From Streptomyces chryseus (GTDB lineage Bacteria; Actinomycetota; Actinomycetes; Streptomycetales; Streptomycetaceae): 64,000 nt of DNA. Position 1 is the stretch's first letter. Each line of letters begins with the position of its first letter. Positions 1 to 8,378 of the stretch are shown here, piece after piece. A program made the translations under genes and the position numbers. Location of the stretch: positions 62,001-126,000 of the forward strand of contig NZ_BMVO01000006.1 in assembly GCF_014650755.1 (NCBI RefSeq), given 5' to 3'. Under the pieces are notes generated by a model. That model was given only the letters and a program-made list of their open reading frames with translations. It was not told where the DNA came from and made no database searches.

Positions 1-180
1 CAGCGCGCTGACGCGCTCGGCGGGCAGCGCGTAGAACGTGCTGTCCGCCTCGACGACGGGGAACCGGGAGGCGTAGTGCCGCAACCGCCCCTCGGCTCCC
101 CTCGCACCTTTCGGGTACCAGCCGCTGGAGACCAGGGCCGGGTCGGTCCACGAGCAGGTGCCCACGAGAATCTCGCCCAT
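1..180 (-). CDS. DUF72 (YecE-family) protein, 3' end outside the window
   Basis: The reverse strand reads from an ATG at 178-180 and is still open at base 1, so only the first 60 residues are visible. They begin MGEILVGTCSWTDPALV and continue with WYPKGA, then a FPVVEADSTFYALP segment. This is the typical start of DUF72 proteins (a TIM-barrel-like fold, about 240-300 aa): the G-T-S/C-W strand first, then the V-E-x-D/N-S-T-F-Y segment. The catalytic role of the family is not established. The start codon lies two bases after the stop of the upstream CBS reading frame, so the two are almost certainly translationally coupled. Confidence 0.85.
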   Translation of the reverse strand, partial: MGEILVGTCSWTDPALVSSGWYPKGARGAEGRLRHYASRFPVVEADSTFYALPAERVSAL

Positions 181-182
181 GG

Positions 183-884
183 TCAGTCGGTGGACAGCGC
201 CTCCAGGAGCTCACCGACGCGTGGTTCGGGCAGCGCCCTGGCGACGTCGGCCTGGGCGATCATCCCCACCAGCCGGTGGTCGTCGACGACCGGAAGCCTG
301 CGCACCTTGTGCCGTGTCATCGTGCGGAGCACCTCCTCCACACTGTCGTCGGCCCGTACGAACACCACGTCCCCCTGGGCGAGTTCGGCGGCCTTCGTGG
401 TGTTCGGGTCCTTGCCCGCGCCGAGAGCCCGCACCACGATGTCGCGGTCGGTCACCATGCCCTTGAGCCTGTCGTCGCTCCCGCAGACGGGCAGGGCGCC
501 CACGCCGAGCCGCGTCATCGTACGGGCCGCGTCCCCGAGCGTCTCCTGCTCGCCCACGCACTCCGTGCCCCTGGTCATGATCTGGCGTGCGGTTGTCATC
601 GTCCCTCCCGATGTGACGGTCCGTTCGCTGGAGTCCGTCGGGTACCCGGGCGCGGGGCGGTCAACCTTGCGGCGGCGATGACTGGTGTCGCACCAGGGGT
701 AGCGGCGGCTGCGCCGGCACGTGCAGACGGCCACCATGAACCGGTCGGACCGGGCCGTCGTACCGTCCGCCAGCGTGATCTCGACCGGCCCCTCCACCAG
801 TACCGGCCCCTCGGGATCGACGACGACCCGCCGGGCCGGGCACACGTCCGGCACTGCTTCGCGGCTCTCAGTCTCGCCAGGCAC
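183..884 (-). CDS. CDGSH iron-sulfur protein in frame with a two-CBS-domain protein
   Basis: One open frame of 233 aa from a GTG at 884. Residues about 50-70 hold a CDGSH-type 2Fe-2S cluster motif (CTCRRS, then YPWCDTSH: three Cys and one His). Residues about 100-230 form a tandem CBS pair (IMTRGTECV, VTDRD, HKVRRLPVVDD). The two modules are normally separate genes. Here no stop lies between them, and the linker includes a strong Shine-Dalgarno directly before an internal ATG at 599 (MTTARQ). The product may therefore be a 233-aa fusion, a 138-aa CBS protein, or both. The GTG overlaps the end of the methyltransferase gene by 17 bases, and the frame ends two bases before the DUF72 start, so this is a polycistron. 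CDGSH proteins carry redox-active Fe-S; CBS pairs bind adenosyl ligands. Confidence 0.8.
   Translation of the reverse strand: MPGETESREAVPDVCPARRVVVDPEGPVLVEGPVEITLADGTTARSDRFMVAVCTCRRSRRYPWCDTSHRRRKVDRPAPGYPTDSSERTVTSGGTMTTARQIMTRGTECVGEQETLGDAARTMTRLGVGALPVCGSDDRLKGMVTDRDIVVRALGAGKDPNTTKAAELAQGDVVFVRADDSVEEVLRTMTRHKVRRLPVVDDHRLVGMIAQADVARALPEPRVGELLEALSTD
601..609 (-). promoter_or_regulatory. Internal Shine-Dalgarno for the CBS-only product
   Basis: On the reverse strand GGGAGGGAC lies one base before an ATG (597-599) that opens the CBS module. It is far stronger than the site in front of the upstream GTG at 884. It supports independent translation of a 138-aa CBS protein within the fused frame. 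Confidence 0.6.
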
Positions 885-1518
885 GGATCACCACCAGCTC
901 CTCCTTCGTCTCGCCCGGGTCCACCAGACCCTGGGCCTCCAGCCACGCGGCGTGCCGGCGCATCACCGGGCCGTACGGGACGGTCTCCCGCGCCACGGGC
1001 TCCGCCCGCAGCCCCTGGGCGGCGAGGGCCGCCACCGTCGGCCCGACCCCGGACAGCGCGGACTGCACCAGGAGGAGTACGCCGCCGTCCCGCAGCAGGG
1101 GCGGCGCCTGGACGCACAGCCGGTCCAGCACCGCCCGCCCGTCGGCACCCGCCCACCAGGCCAGGTCGGCACCCCGCACCGGTACGCCGCCGGGCGAGGC
1201 GACGTACGGTGGGTTGGAAAGGATCAGGTCGAAGCTCCGCCCCGCGAGCGAACTCAGCAGGTCACCGCGGTGCACCCGGATCGGATGCCCTCGCAGCCGG
1301 GCGTTGACCCGGGCCGCGAGGACGGCTCTGCGCGACAGGTCGGTCGCGGTGACGCTCGCGGCGCCGCATTCGGCGGCCACCAGGGCGAGGGCGCCGGTGC
1401 CCGTACCGACGTCGAGCACGTCGGCTCCGAGCGTCCGCGGTTCTTCCCGCGTCACCCGTGCGAGGAGTTCGGTGTCTTCCAGTGGGGCGTAGACCCCAGG
1501 TGGTCTGAGTAGGCGCAT
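868..1518 (-). CDS. PrmC/HemK-like SAM-dependent methyltransferase
   Basis: 216 aa. A Rossmann-type methyltransferase with the SAM loop DVGTGTGALAL near residue 35 and the NPPY motif (LSNPPYVA) near residue 105. NPPY is characteristic of N5-glutamine methyltransferases of the HemK/PrmC group and related amino-methyltransferases. It is shorter than canonical PrmC (about 280 aa) and lacks its N-terminal helical domain, so it resembles the HemK2/stand-alone type. The start at MRLLRPPGVY was chosen because the open frame upstream has no family similarity. It heads the minus-strand set ending in CDGSH-CBS and DUF72. The substrate is unknown. Confidence 0.8.
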   Translation of the reverse strand: MRLLRPPGVYAPLEDTELLARVTREEPRTLGADVLDVGTGTGALALVAAECGAASVTATDLSRRAVLAARVNARLRGHPIRVHRGDLLSSLAGRSFDLILSNPPYVASPGGVPVRGADLAWWAGADGRAVLDRLCVQAPPLLRDGGVLLLVQSALSGVGPTVAALAAQGLRAEPVARETVPYGPVMRRHAAWLEAQGLVDPGETKEELVVIRAWRD

Positions 1519-1577
1519 GGGACGGGGGTACCTCAAAGTGCCCTGGTCATAACGGCCACCGCCGTAAGGAGCAGCTA

Positions 1578-3119
1578 ATGAGGGATGTCCCCGACCGCCC
1601 CTTTTCCTACTGGATGGAGTACGGCGACGCACCGGCGCACCCCCCGCCGCCCGACGGCCTCGACGTGGACGTGGCGGTGATCGGCGCGGGCATCGCCGGA
1701 ATCTGTACGGCCTGGGAGCTCGCCCGGGCCGGGAAGAGCGTCGCCCTGCTGGAGGCGGACCGTGTCGCCGCGGGAGTCACCGGCAACACCACGGCCAAGC
1801 TCTCGGCTCTGCACGGCGTCGTCTACCAGCGGCTGCGCGGTACGCGCGGCCGGGAGGGCGCAGCGCTGTACGCACGGTCGCAGCAGGACGCCATCGGCCA
1901 TGTCGTTGCCGTGTGCGAGGAGCTGGGGATCGACTGCGACCTGGAACGCGTCCCCGCGTACACCTACGCGGAGACCCACGCGGAGGCCGTCACGGTCGAG
2001 GCGGAGGCGGAGGCCGCGCGCGCCGCCGGGCTGCCCGCGTCGTACGTGAGGGAGACGGGGCTGCCGTTCCCCGTCGCGGGCGCGGTGCGTGTCGAGGAAC
2101 AGGCCCAGTTCCATCCGCGCAAGTACCTCTTCGCGCTCCTCGTTGATTTGGAGCGGCACGGCGGGCAGATCTTCGAGGGCACCAGAGTCGTCGGGCTGCG
2201 CGAGGGCGAGCCGTGCCGGCTGACGACCGAGGACGGCCGCACGGTCGCCGCCCGCGACATCGTGGTCGCCACGCACTACCCCGTCTTCGACCGCTCACTG
2301 CTCTTCGCCCGCCTGAAGCCGCACCGCGAGCTGGTCGTGGCCGGGGTGATCCCCGCCGCGCAGGACCCCGGGGGGATGTACCTGACGCCCGAGGGATCGA
2401 CGCGTTCGGTGCGGACCGCCCCGTACGGCGACGGGGAACGGCTGCTCATCGTGACCGGCGAGAAGTTCACCCCGGGAGCGGGCCGTGTCGAGGAACGGTA
2501 CGAACGGCTGGAGCAGTGGACCACACAGCGCTTCCCCGACGTACGCCTCACGCACCGGTGGGCCGCCCAGGACAACGAACCGACGGACGGCGTGCCGTTC
2601 GTCGGCGCGCTGCACCCGCGCGCGCACCACGCCTTCGTGGCGGCCGGTTTCAACGGCTGGGGCATGGCGAGCGGGGTGATGGCGGGCAAGCTGCTGGCCG
2701 CGCGGATCACCGGGCGGAAGCTGCCGTGGGCGGACCTGTACGACCCGGTGCGCCTCCAGCCGCTCAAGGAGGCCCCGTCGCTGCTGCGGTTCCAGGCCGC
2801 CGCGGCCGGGCACTTCGTGGGCGACCGGCTGCCGTTCGTGACGGGCGGCGGGCCCGCCTCGGCGATCACGCCCGGTGCGGGTGCGGTGGTGCGCAGCGGC
2901 GCCCGTCATGTCGCGGTGCACCGCGACGACGCGGGTGAGCTGCACGCCCTGTCGGCCCGGTGCACGCACCTGGGCTGTCTGGTGCGGTTCAACGACGGGG
3001 AGCGCACCTGGGAGTGCCCCTGCCACGGCTCGCGGTTCGGTATCGACGGCGAAGTGCTCCAGGGACCGGCCGTACGCCCCCTGGAACGGATCCACGACTT
3101 CGAGGACGACGAGAAATGA
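1578..3119 (+). CDS. FAD-dependent oxidoreductase with C-terminal Rieske domain
   Basis: 513 aa, ATG preceded by AAGGAG. Residues 30-50 form the FAD-binding beta-alpha-beta (VIGAGIAGICTAWEL). The body resembles the DadA/glycine-oxidase family (NGWGMASGVMAGKLLA near residue 360). From about residue 430 a Rieske 2Fe-2S domain follows, with CTHLGC at about 461 and CPCHGSRF at about 480, which supplies the two Cys-His pairs. Such fusions are common in actinobacteria and probably pass electrons from an amine or amino-acid-like substrate to the Rieske cluster. The true substrate is unknown. Its stop overlaps the next start (ATGA), so it is co-translated with the diiron protein. Confidence 0.88.
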   Translation: MRDVPDRPFSYWMEYGDAPAHPPPPDGLDVDVAVIGAGIAGICTAWELARAGKSVALLEADRVAAGVTGNTTAKLSALHGVVYQRLRGTRGREGAALYARSQQDAIGHVVAVCEELGIDCDLERVPAYTYAETHAEAVTVEAEAEAARAAGLPASYVRETGLPFPVAGAVRVEEQAQFHPRKYLFALLVDLERHGGQIFEGTRVVGLREGEPCRLTTEDGRTVAARDIVVATHYPVFDRSLLFARLKPHRELVVAGVIPAAQDPGGMYLTPEGSTRSVRTAPYGDGERLLIVTGEKFTPGAGRVEERYERLEQWTTQRFPDVRLTHRWAAQDNEPTDGVPFVGALHPRAHHAFVAAGFNGWGMASGVMAGKLLAARITGRKLPWADLYDPVRLQPLKEAPSLLRFQAAAAGHFVGDRLPFVTGGGPASAITPGAGAVVRSGARHVAVHRDDAGELHALSARCTHLGCLVRFNDGERTWECPCHGSRFGIDGEVLQGPAVRPLERIHDFEDDEK

Positions 3120-4132
3120 CCGCTGTCGCGGAGCTGCCCCCCGCGCGCGGGCCGCTTTCCGGCGCCGTGCGCGACATACTGCTCGGCTCTCCCCCGGACG
3201 CCGGGCCCCTGCTCGACGAGGCCGCCTCGGCGGACCCGTTCGGGGAGGATCTCCAGCTGGCCCTCTACCTGGCGTACGAACCGCACTACCGGGGCTTCCG
3301 CGGCGTGCCCGACACCCGGGAGTGGGATCTGGACCTGCTGCGCCTGCGCGCCGCCCTGGAGGAGGCGTTCCTCGGAGCGCTGCGCGAGGCGGCGTCCGGC
3401 GCCGACGACGTGAGCGCCGAACTGGACGCCCTGCTCGTCGAACCGGTCGAGGGGCGCGGCGTCTCCCACGAGCTGATGCACGACGGCACGTGGGAGCGGA
3501 TGCGCGAGTACCTCGCGCACCGTTCGCTGTACCAGCTGAAGGAGGCCGACCCGCAGGCCTGGGTGATCCCGCGCCTGGAGGGCCAGGCGAAGGCGTCCCT
3601 GGTGGCGGTCGAGTTCGACGAGTTCGGCGCCGGACGCGGCACCCAGGTGCACGCCAGGCTGTTCGCCGGCCTGATGCAGGGCGCGGGCCTGGACGCGCGC
3701 TACGGGCTGTTCCTGGAGTTCGCGCCCGCCGTCACGCTCGCCCCCGTCAACGCGATGTCTCTCTTCGGCCTGCACCGCGCTCTGCGCGGCGCCCTGGTCG
3801 GGAACTTCGCCACGCTGGAGATCACCTCGCCGCCGGGCGCGCGCCGGATGGCGAAGGCGCTGGAGCGGCTGGGCGCGGGCGAGGAGTGCACGCGCTTCTT
3901 CACCGAGCACATCGAGGCGGACGCGGTGCACGAGCAGGTCATGCGCCGTGACGTGATCGGGGACCTCCTCGACAGGGAGCCGGAGCTGGCGGCGGACGTG
4001 GCGTTCGGCATCCGGGCGAGCGTGCTGCTGGAGTCGCGCTGGGAGGAGCACGTGCTGGGCGCCTGGCGGGAGGGCCGGAGTTCGCTGCGGCCCGGCGCCC
4101 CCGGCATCAGCCGCCCCGCACCGCCCCGATGA
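3116..4132 (+). CDS. Heme-oxygenase-like iron-containing redox enzyme
   Basis: 338 aa; the start ATG overlaps the TGA of the preceding gene. The all-helical sequence carries the signature of heme-oxygenase-like diiron oxidases: an early Glu/His helix (YLAYEPHYRGF), the SLYQLKEADPQ segment, and the core VEFDEFGAGRGTQVHARLF near residues 160-180, which contributes Glu, Asp and His ligands, with FFTEHIEADAVHEQ near 265. Family members use a labile diiron centre for oxidative N- or C-chemistry. This is a general housekeeping subfamily often found beside CDGSH proteins, as here. The substrate is unknown. The last 26 bases overlap the convergent MerR pseudogene. Confidence 0.8.
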   Translation: MTAVAELPPARGPLSGAVRDILLGSPPDAGPLLDEAASADPFGEDLQLALYLAYEPHYRGFRGVPDTREWDLDLLRLRAALEEAFLGALREAASGADDVSAELDALLVEPVEGRGVSHELMHDGTWERMREYLAHRSLYQLKEADPQAWVIPRLEGQAKASLVAVEFDEFGAGRGTQVHARLFAGLMQGAGLDARYGLFLEFAPAVTLAPVNAMSLFGLHRALRGALVGNFATLEITSPPGARRMAKALERLGAGEECTRFFTEHIEADAVHEQVMRRDVIGDLLDREPELAADVAFGIRASVLLESRWEEHVLGAWREGRSSLRPGAPGISRPAPPR

Positions 4133-5196
4133 GCTCCAGGGCTGCGCCAGGCCCTTCGCGCGGTGCACGCCCTCGGTGGGGCGCGTACGGCTCCAGCCGG
4201 GGCCCGCGACCAGCACGGCGGGCCGGTACGGGCCCCTGTGATGCCCCAGGCCGTGGCGCGTATCCGGCCGGGCAGCGACCGGTCGGCGGTGGGGCGCGTC
4301 TGGGACCACAGGACGACGCCGCACGGCCCGGTCCTGCGCACAGCCTCGGTCAGGGCGCCGGCGGGCACCGCGGCGCCGAACATCCTCACCGGCGTCCCGA
4401 GCTCCCCGAGGGCCGCCGTCAGGGCCTCCAGCGCCAGGGTGTGCCCCTCCCCGGGCGCGCAGGCGAGCAGGACGGGGCGGTCGTGGGCCGCCCGCCGCCG
4501 TCCGGGGCGTCCGGGGCGGGCCACGGGCGGCGCAGGGCGCAGGAGAGGTGCCAGGACAGCAGGCGCTCGGCCTCGACGTAGCGCTCGGCCGCCTCGTCGC
4601 CACTTGCGCCCACCTGCGGCCGATGGCGCGCAGGGCGGGCGTCATCACGTCCTCCCAGGCGGGGACGAGGCCGTAGTCGGCGACGGCGGCGAGGAGGCCG
4701 TCGAGCAGGGGCGAGTCGAGCCGTACGGCGGCCCGGCACAGCCCCCGTGCGACCCGCGCCGGGTCCGTGCCGCCCGCCCCGCGCTCCCGGTCGCTCCCGC
4801 CGTCCTCGTCGGCCCGTGGCGCGCCGCCCGCCGCCGAGGGCGCCGGGGACGCGCCCGCCGGCCGGCCGCCGCCGTCCGTGCGCGGGCCGGGCACCGTGGC
4901 GGCCCCGGGGCCCGGCCACTCCTGGGGCGTGTCCTGTGCACGGGCCGGCCTGGCGGCCTCGGCCGGCGCGACGCCCCGCGCGGTGAGCCGGCACATGCGC
5001 TCCAGTACGGCCACGTCGGCGGGGGTCCAGCGCCGGTACTGCCGCCCTCGCGCGCGGCGGGTCCGAGGCCGTAACGCCGGTCCCAGGACCGCAGGGTCGT
5101 CGGCGCGACACCCAGCCTCAGGGCGAGTGCCCCGGTGGTCGGTCCGGCGTCCTGCGAGGGCTGTCGTGCCACGTCCACGCACGGACGATACGACAC
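4107..5196 (-). pseudogene. B12-binding MerR-family regulator, multiply frameshifted
   Basis: Starting at a GTG (5194-5196), the reverse strand encodes a MerR N-terminus (GALALRLGVAPTTLRSWDRR), then a helical linker (RRWTPADVAVLERMCRL), a cap-like domain (LLDGLLAAVADYGLVPAWED) and a cobalamin-binding-like C-terminus (RPVLLACAPGEGHTLALEAL, then VLVAGPGWS and ALELIGAVRGG). These pieces sit in different frames. Each join is explained by one missing base, near 5041, 4608, 4487, 4220 and 4142, all in short G/C runs. Intact relatives of about 360 aa (LitR/CarH-like) are light- or B12-responsive repressors. As written no functional protein can be made. Either the gene is dead or the assembly has repeated homopolymer losses here. 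Confidence 0.8.
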
Positions 5197-5501
5197 ACGA
5201 ACGACGCGAGTTGCCCGCTCACGCGAGCCGGTCCGAAGGTGATGCCGGAAGGACGGCGGCCGGCCCGCGGTTCCGGGGCATCCGTGTGGTCGGCCATGCG
5301 GATGCCACCGGGCGCACCGTACGGGGCAGGCGGGCTCGAAGAGGCGTCACCGGAGCAGCGGCCCCCGTGACGCCGAACCGGCCGCCCGGCCCGCTCCAGG
5401 GCTCCCCCCGGGGCCGGGCGGCTCCCCGCCGGCACTCCGCCCCGCACAGAGCGTTCTGTGCGGGGCGGAGTGCGTGCGTACCGGTGTGATGTCAGGGCTC
5501 T
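5197..5501. other. Gene-free stretch of about 300 bases
   Basis: This stretch separates the MerR pseudogene start from the stop of the 66-aa gene. The only clear element is the perfect hairpin at 5432-5473, listed separately. I see no other coding signal or promoter I can defend. Confidence 0.5.
5432..5473 (-). terminator. Perfect 19-bp stem hairpin terminator
   Basis: GCACTCCGCCCCGCACAGA is followed by a 4-base loop and its exact reverse complement. It lies 28 bases downstream of the stop of the minus-strand 66-aa gene. There is no clear U-tract, as is usual for Streptomyces hairpin terminators. Confidence 0.75.
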
Positions 5502-5702
5502 CTAAGGAAGCTGGGTGTCGAGCGCCGCCCGGCCCTCCTTCTCCAGCCGGCGCCGCGCCCACTCCAGAGTCGCCGGAGTCACGTCACGCCCCGAGGAGAG
5601 CACCAGGTCCTCGGGCGTCACGTTGTCGGTGGCACCGGTGTGGAGCAGGCTGTCGGGGGTCACCTCCGACGGCTTCGGCCTCGAAACGGATTCCTCGCTC
5701 AT
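5502..5702 (-). CDS. Small hypothetical protein (66 aa)
   Basis: The ATG at 5700-5702 is preceded by AAGGAGGCGGT, an excellent ribosome binding site. The hydrophilic sequence contains DNVTPEDLVLSSGRDVTPATLEWARRRLEKEG and has no signal peptide or membrane segment. I do not recognise a named family, although short acidic/basic proteins like this are common in Streptomyces. It is divergent from the DUF5709 gene and is followed by the hairpin at 5432-5473, so it is probably a monocistronic, really expressed gene. Confidence 0.7.
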   Translation of the reverse strand: MSEESVSRPKPSEVTPDSLLHTGATDNVTPEDLVLSSGRDVTPATLEWARRRLEKEGRAALDTQLP

Positions 5703-5879
5703 ACCGCCTCCTTGTTTCGTCGATCAGTCGGCATTCTGGTTCCCGCGTACCCGCGGCGCATCCGGTGCACATCCCCGGCTCCGCTCGTTCTCACGTTCCG
5801 GATGCGAGGGGCGCCCGCCTGCGGGAGCGTGGGCAATGTGGGCAGCCCAATCGGGCCAACGAGGCACGGAGTGGGACAC

Positions 5880-6188
5880 ATGAGCGAAGACAACACGGTT
5901 CCTCCCGAGGACGACGGCGTCCTCGACGCGCAGGACACGCTCGAGAGCGACGACCTGGAGTACGACCCGCTCGATGCCGGGATCGCGCCCCCCGAGCACT
6001 GGTCGCCCGCGGAGTTCTTCGGCAACACGGCGGAGGAGGCGCATCGGGGCGAGTCGCTGGACCAGCTTCTCTCCGAGGAGGAACCGGACGTCGATCCGGA
6101 CGCCCTCGACGATGAGGAGGAGGACGACGAGCTCAAGGGCCTGGACGAGGAGCTCGAAGGCCTCGACGAGGAACTGGAAGACATGTAG
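5880..6188 (+). CDS. DUF5709 domain-containing protein
   Basis: 102 aa, strongly acidic. The core LEYDPLDAGIAPPEHWSP followed by EEAHRGESLDQLLSEEEPDV is the DUF5709 signature seen in actinobacteria. The C-terminus is a run of near-repeats (DEELKGL, DEELEGL, DEELEDM), probably a disordered or helical acidic tail. The start was set at MSEDNT because the in-frame sequence upstream is non-coding in character. The function of the family is unknown. Members are often found among stress-related genes. Confidence 0.8.
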   Translation: MSEDNTVPPEDDGVLDAQDTLESDDLEYDPLDAGIAPPEHWSPAEFFGNTAEEAHRGESLDQLLSEEEPDVDPDALDDEEEDDELKGLDEELEGLDEELEDM

Positions 6189-6197
6189 CCGACGGCT

Positions 6198-6500
6198 CTA
6201 CGCCGGTGGCCGGTCCTGGCCGGCCGGACCGCTCTGCCCGTGCCCATCGCCCTGCCCTTCCTGCCCGTACCGCCGCTGGAACTGCGCGACCCGCCCCTCC
6301 GTGTCCACGGTCCGTGCCTTGCCGGTGTAGAACGGGTGGCTCTCCGAGGAGATCTCGACGTCGACGACGGGATACGTGTTGCCGTCGTCCCACTCGATGG
6401 TGTTCTCGCTGGTGGCCGTCGACCGGGTGAGGAACGCGTAGCCCGCGGCCCGGTCGCGGAAGACCACCTGCTGATAGGAGATGCTGGCGTCCGGCTTCAC
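6198..6500 (-). CDS. rpmE2: 50S ribosomal protein L31 type B
   Basis: 100 aa, GTG start with AAGGAG seven bases upstream. Residues 1-80 match type-B L31 ([16 protein letters not shown], then [29 protein letters not shown]). The zinc-binding CxxC pairs of type-A L31 are absent, as expected for the zinc-independent paralogue that replaces L31A under zinc limitation. In Streptomyces this paralogue is usually under Zur control; I looked for a Zur-type inverted repeat just upstream and do not see a convincing one. A Gly/Gln-rich tail of about 20 residues follows the conserved domain. Confidence 0.9.
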   Translation of the reverse strand: MKPDASISYQQVVFRDRAAGYAFLTRSTATSENTIEWDDGNTYPVVDVEISSESHPFYTGKARTVDTEGRVAQFQRRYGQEGQGDGHGQSGPAGQDRPPA

Positions 6501-6559
6501 GTGTGGCTCCTTGCCTCGTGGTACGGGGAGTGCGCGCGTACGGATCGGGCCTTCTCAGG

Positions 6560-7281
6560 CTAAGCCGGACGGCGCCCGTCGGCATCCGTCACCGCGGGGG
6601 AGACCCCCAGGGCGGCATGCAGGTGCTGGCGCAGCGACACCGCCGTACCGAAGCCGACCGCCGCCTGGCCCCCGTCGCGGTGCGGCGGCACGACCGTGCC
6701 GCGTGCCACCTCGTTGGCCACCCGTGAGCCGTGGTCGGCGCGGATCATGTGCAGGCACAGGTCGATGCCTGAGGCGACGCCCGCCGCCGTGAGTACGCCG
6801 TCGTCGTCCGTGTAGAGCACGTCCGGGTCGACCCGCACGCGAGGGTGCAGCCGTTGGAGGTCGGCGGCCGAGCGCCAGTGCGTCGTGGCGCGCTTCCCGT
6901 CGAGGAGTCCGGCCGCCGCGAGGACGAAGGAGCCGGTGCAGATGGAGGCGACGCGCGCGCCGGGACGGATCCGGTGCAGGGCCTTCGCCAGCGCGGGCGG
7001 GAGACAGGGCGCCGCGCGGGGGGTGCAGTCCTCGTCGGAGGCCGGGACGATCACGGTGTCGGCTTCGGCGAGGATGTCCGTGCCGTGCGCGACACGGACG
7101 GTGACATCGGCGTCCGTGCGCAGGTCGCCGGTTCCGGGGTGCACGTCAGGACCTCGTAGAGCGGCTCGCCCGCCGGGGACAGGGCCTGTCCGAAGAGCCG
7201 GTGGACGATGCCCAGTTCCATGGTGAGCAGCCCGTCGCGGACGAGTACGGCCGTGGGGGTCTCCTGCGGAGCGCTGTTCAC
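6560..7281 (-). pseudogene. GlxA-family (DJ-1/AraC) regulator, frameshifted and internally deleted
   Basis: The reading starts at GTG 7281 (MNSAPQETPTAVLVRDGLL). It then needs one extra base in the G run near 7140 to continue into the DJ-1-like amidase domain (DADVTVRVAHGTDILAEADT, ARVASICTGSFVLAAAGLLD with the nucleophile-elbow Cys, and RATTHWR). After VPPHRDGGQA the AraC helix-turn-helix region is missing, and the sequence jumps to the last HTH helix (FGTAVSLRQHLHAALGVSP). Intact GlxA-type regulators are about 320 aa; only about 240 residues remain. It is divergent from an equally damaged MFS gene, which is the common arrangement of this regulator with its transporter. Confidence 0.75.
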
Positions 7282-8280
7282 CGCGGTGATGACGGAGCCC
7301 TGGCAGTACGTACTGGGGTGGGCTTCCTCGTCGGAACGGGCTGCGGGTCGATGGCGATGACGGTGGCCGCGACCGTGACCGGCCGCTGGTTCGCGCGCCG
7401 CCGCGGCCTGGTCACCGGCGCGCTCACGGCGGCCGGCGTGTTCGGGCAGTTCGTGTTCCCGCCGTTGCTGTCCTGGACGGTCGAGCGGTACGCGTGGCGC
7501 GCCGCGACCGTGACGCTCGTGGTGGCGGCGCTGGCGGCGCTGGCGGCGCTGCCGCTCGTACTCCTGGTGCTGCGCGATCGTCCGACGGATGTCGGACTAC
7601 GGCCCTACGGCGCTCCGGAGAACGACGCCGACGCGTCCCGGGAACGGTCCGCGACCGTTCGCGGGGCGGCCCGTCGGACGGTTCACGTGCTCGCGCGATG
7701 GGCGCGCACGGGTCCGTTCTGGCTGCTGGCGGCGACGTTCGCGATCTGCGGCGCGTCCACGAACGGCGTCATGTGGACCCACTTCACCCCCGCCGCGCAC
7801 GACCACGGCATGCCCGGGACGACCGCGTCCTCGCTGCTCGCCACGATCGGCGTGTTCAACATCGCGGGAACACTCGCCTCGGGCCGGCTGACCGACCGGT
7901 TCGACCCCCGCCGGCTGCTCGCCGCGTACTACGCGCTGCGCGGCCTCACCCTCCTCGTCCTGCCCCTGCTGCTGACCGCGCACGTCGGAACGCCGCTGGT
8001 CGCCTTCGTCGTGCTCTTCGGGCTCCTCGACGTCGCCACGGTGGCGCCGACCCTGGCGCTGTGCCGGGAGTTGTACGGCGGGGACAGTGCCATCGTGTTC
8101 GGCTGGGTCGCGGCGGCGCACCAACTGGGCGCGGGCCTGGCCGCGTTCGCGGGTGGCGTGGCGTGGGACGCGTTCGGTTCGTGCGACCCGCTGTGGGTGG
8201 GGGTCGGCGCGCTGTGCGGGACCGGCGCGCTGCTGGCGCTGACGGTCGTACGGCCCCGGGCGGCGGCGTCAGGAGGATCC
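7252..8280 (+). pseudogene. MFS transporter remnant lacking the N-terminal helices
   Basis: The first recognisable residues are GALFTAVMTEPWQYVL, which belong to the third helix region of MFS permeases, so about 90-100 N-terminal residues are missing. A one-base loss in the G run near 7317 separates this from the long open frame (SMAMTVAATVTGRWFARRRG, then WLLAATFAICGASTNGVMW). The frame also runs past the expected C-terminus near 8270 without a stop. About nine hydrophobic helices remain. The coding overlaps the first codons of the GlxA remnant on the other strand, so one deletion probably damaged the shared intergenic region and both genes. Confidence 0.75.
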
Positions 8281-8378
8281 GGCCCCCTACCCCAACCCAG
8301 GGGACATCAAGCCCCGCTCAGCAGAATTCAGGCAAAGGCGGTACTACGCGAGGAAACTGACTGTAATCGACCTGTACG

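Noticed and set aside
2906..5182. A 758-residue open frame on the minus strand covering the redox genes and the MerR remnant
   Set aside because: Over the redox genes it is antisense to well-supported genes, and the GC-biased codon pattern opens such frames. Only its part over 4107-5196 is real, as one segment of the MerR pseudogene.
6500..6560. Zur box in front of the L31 type B gene
   Set aside because: Expected by analogy but no convincing Zur-like inverted repeat was seen in the short upstream region.
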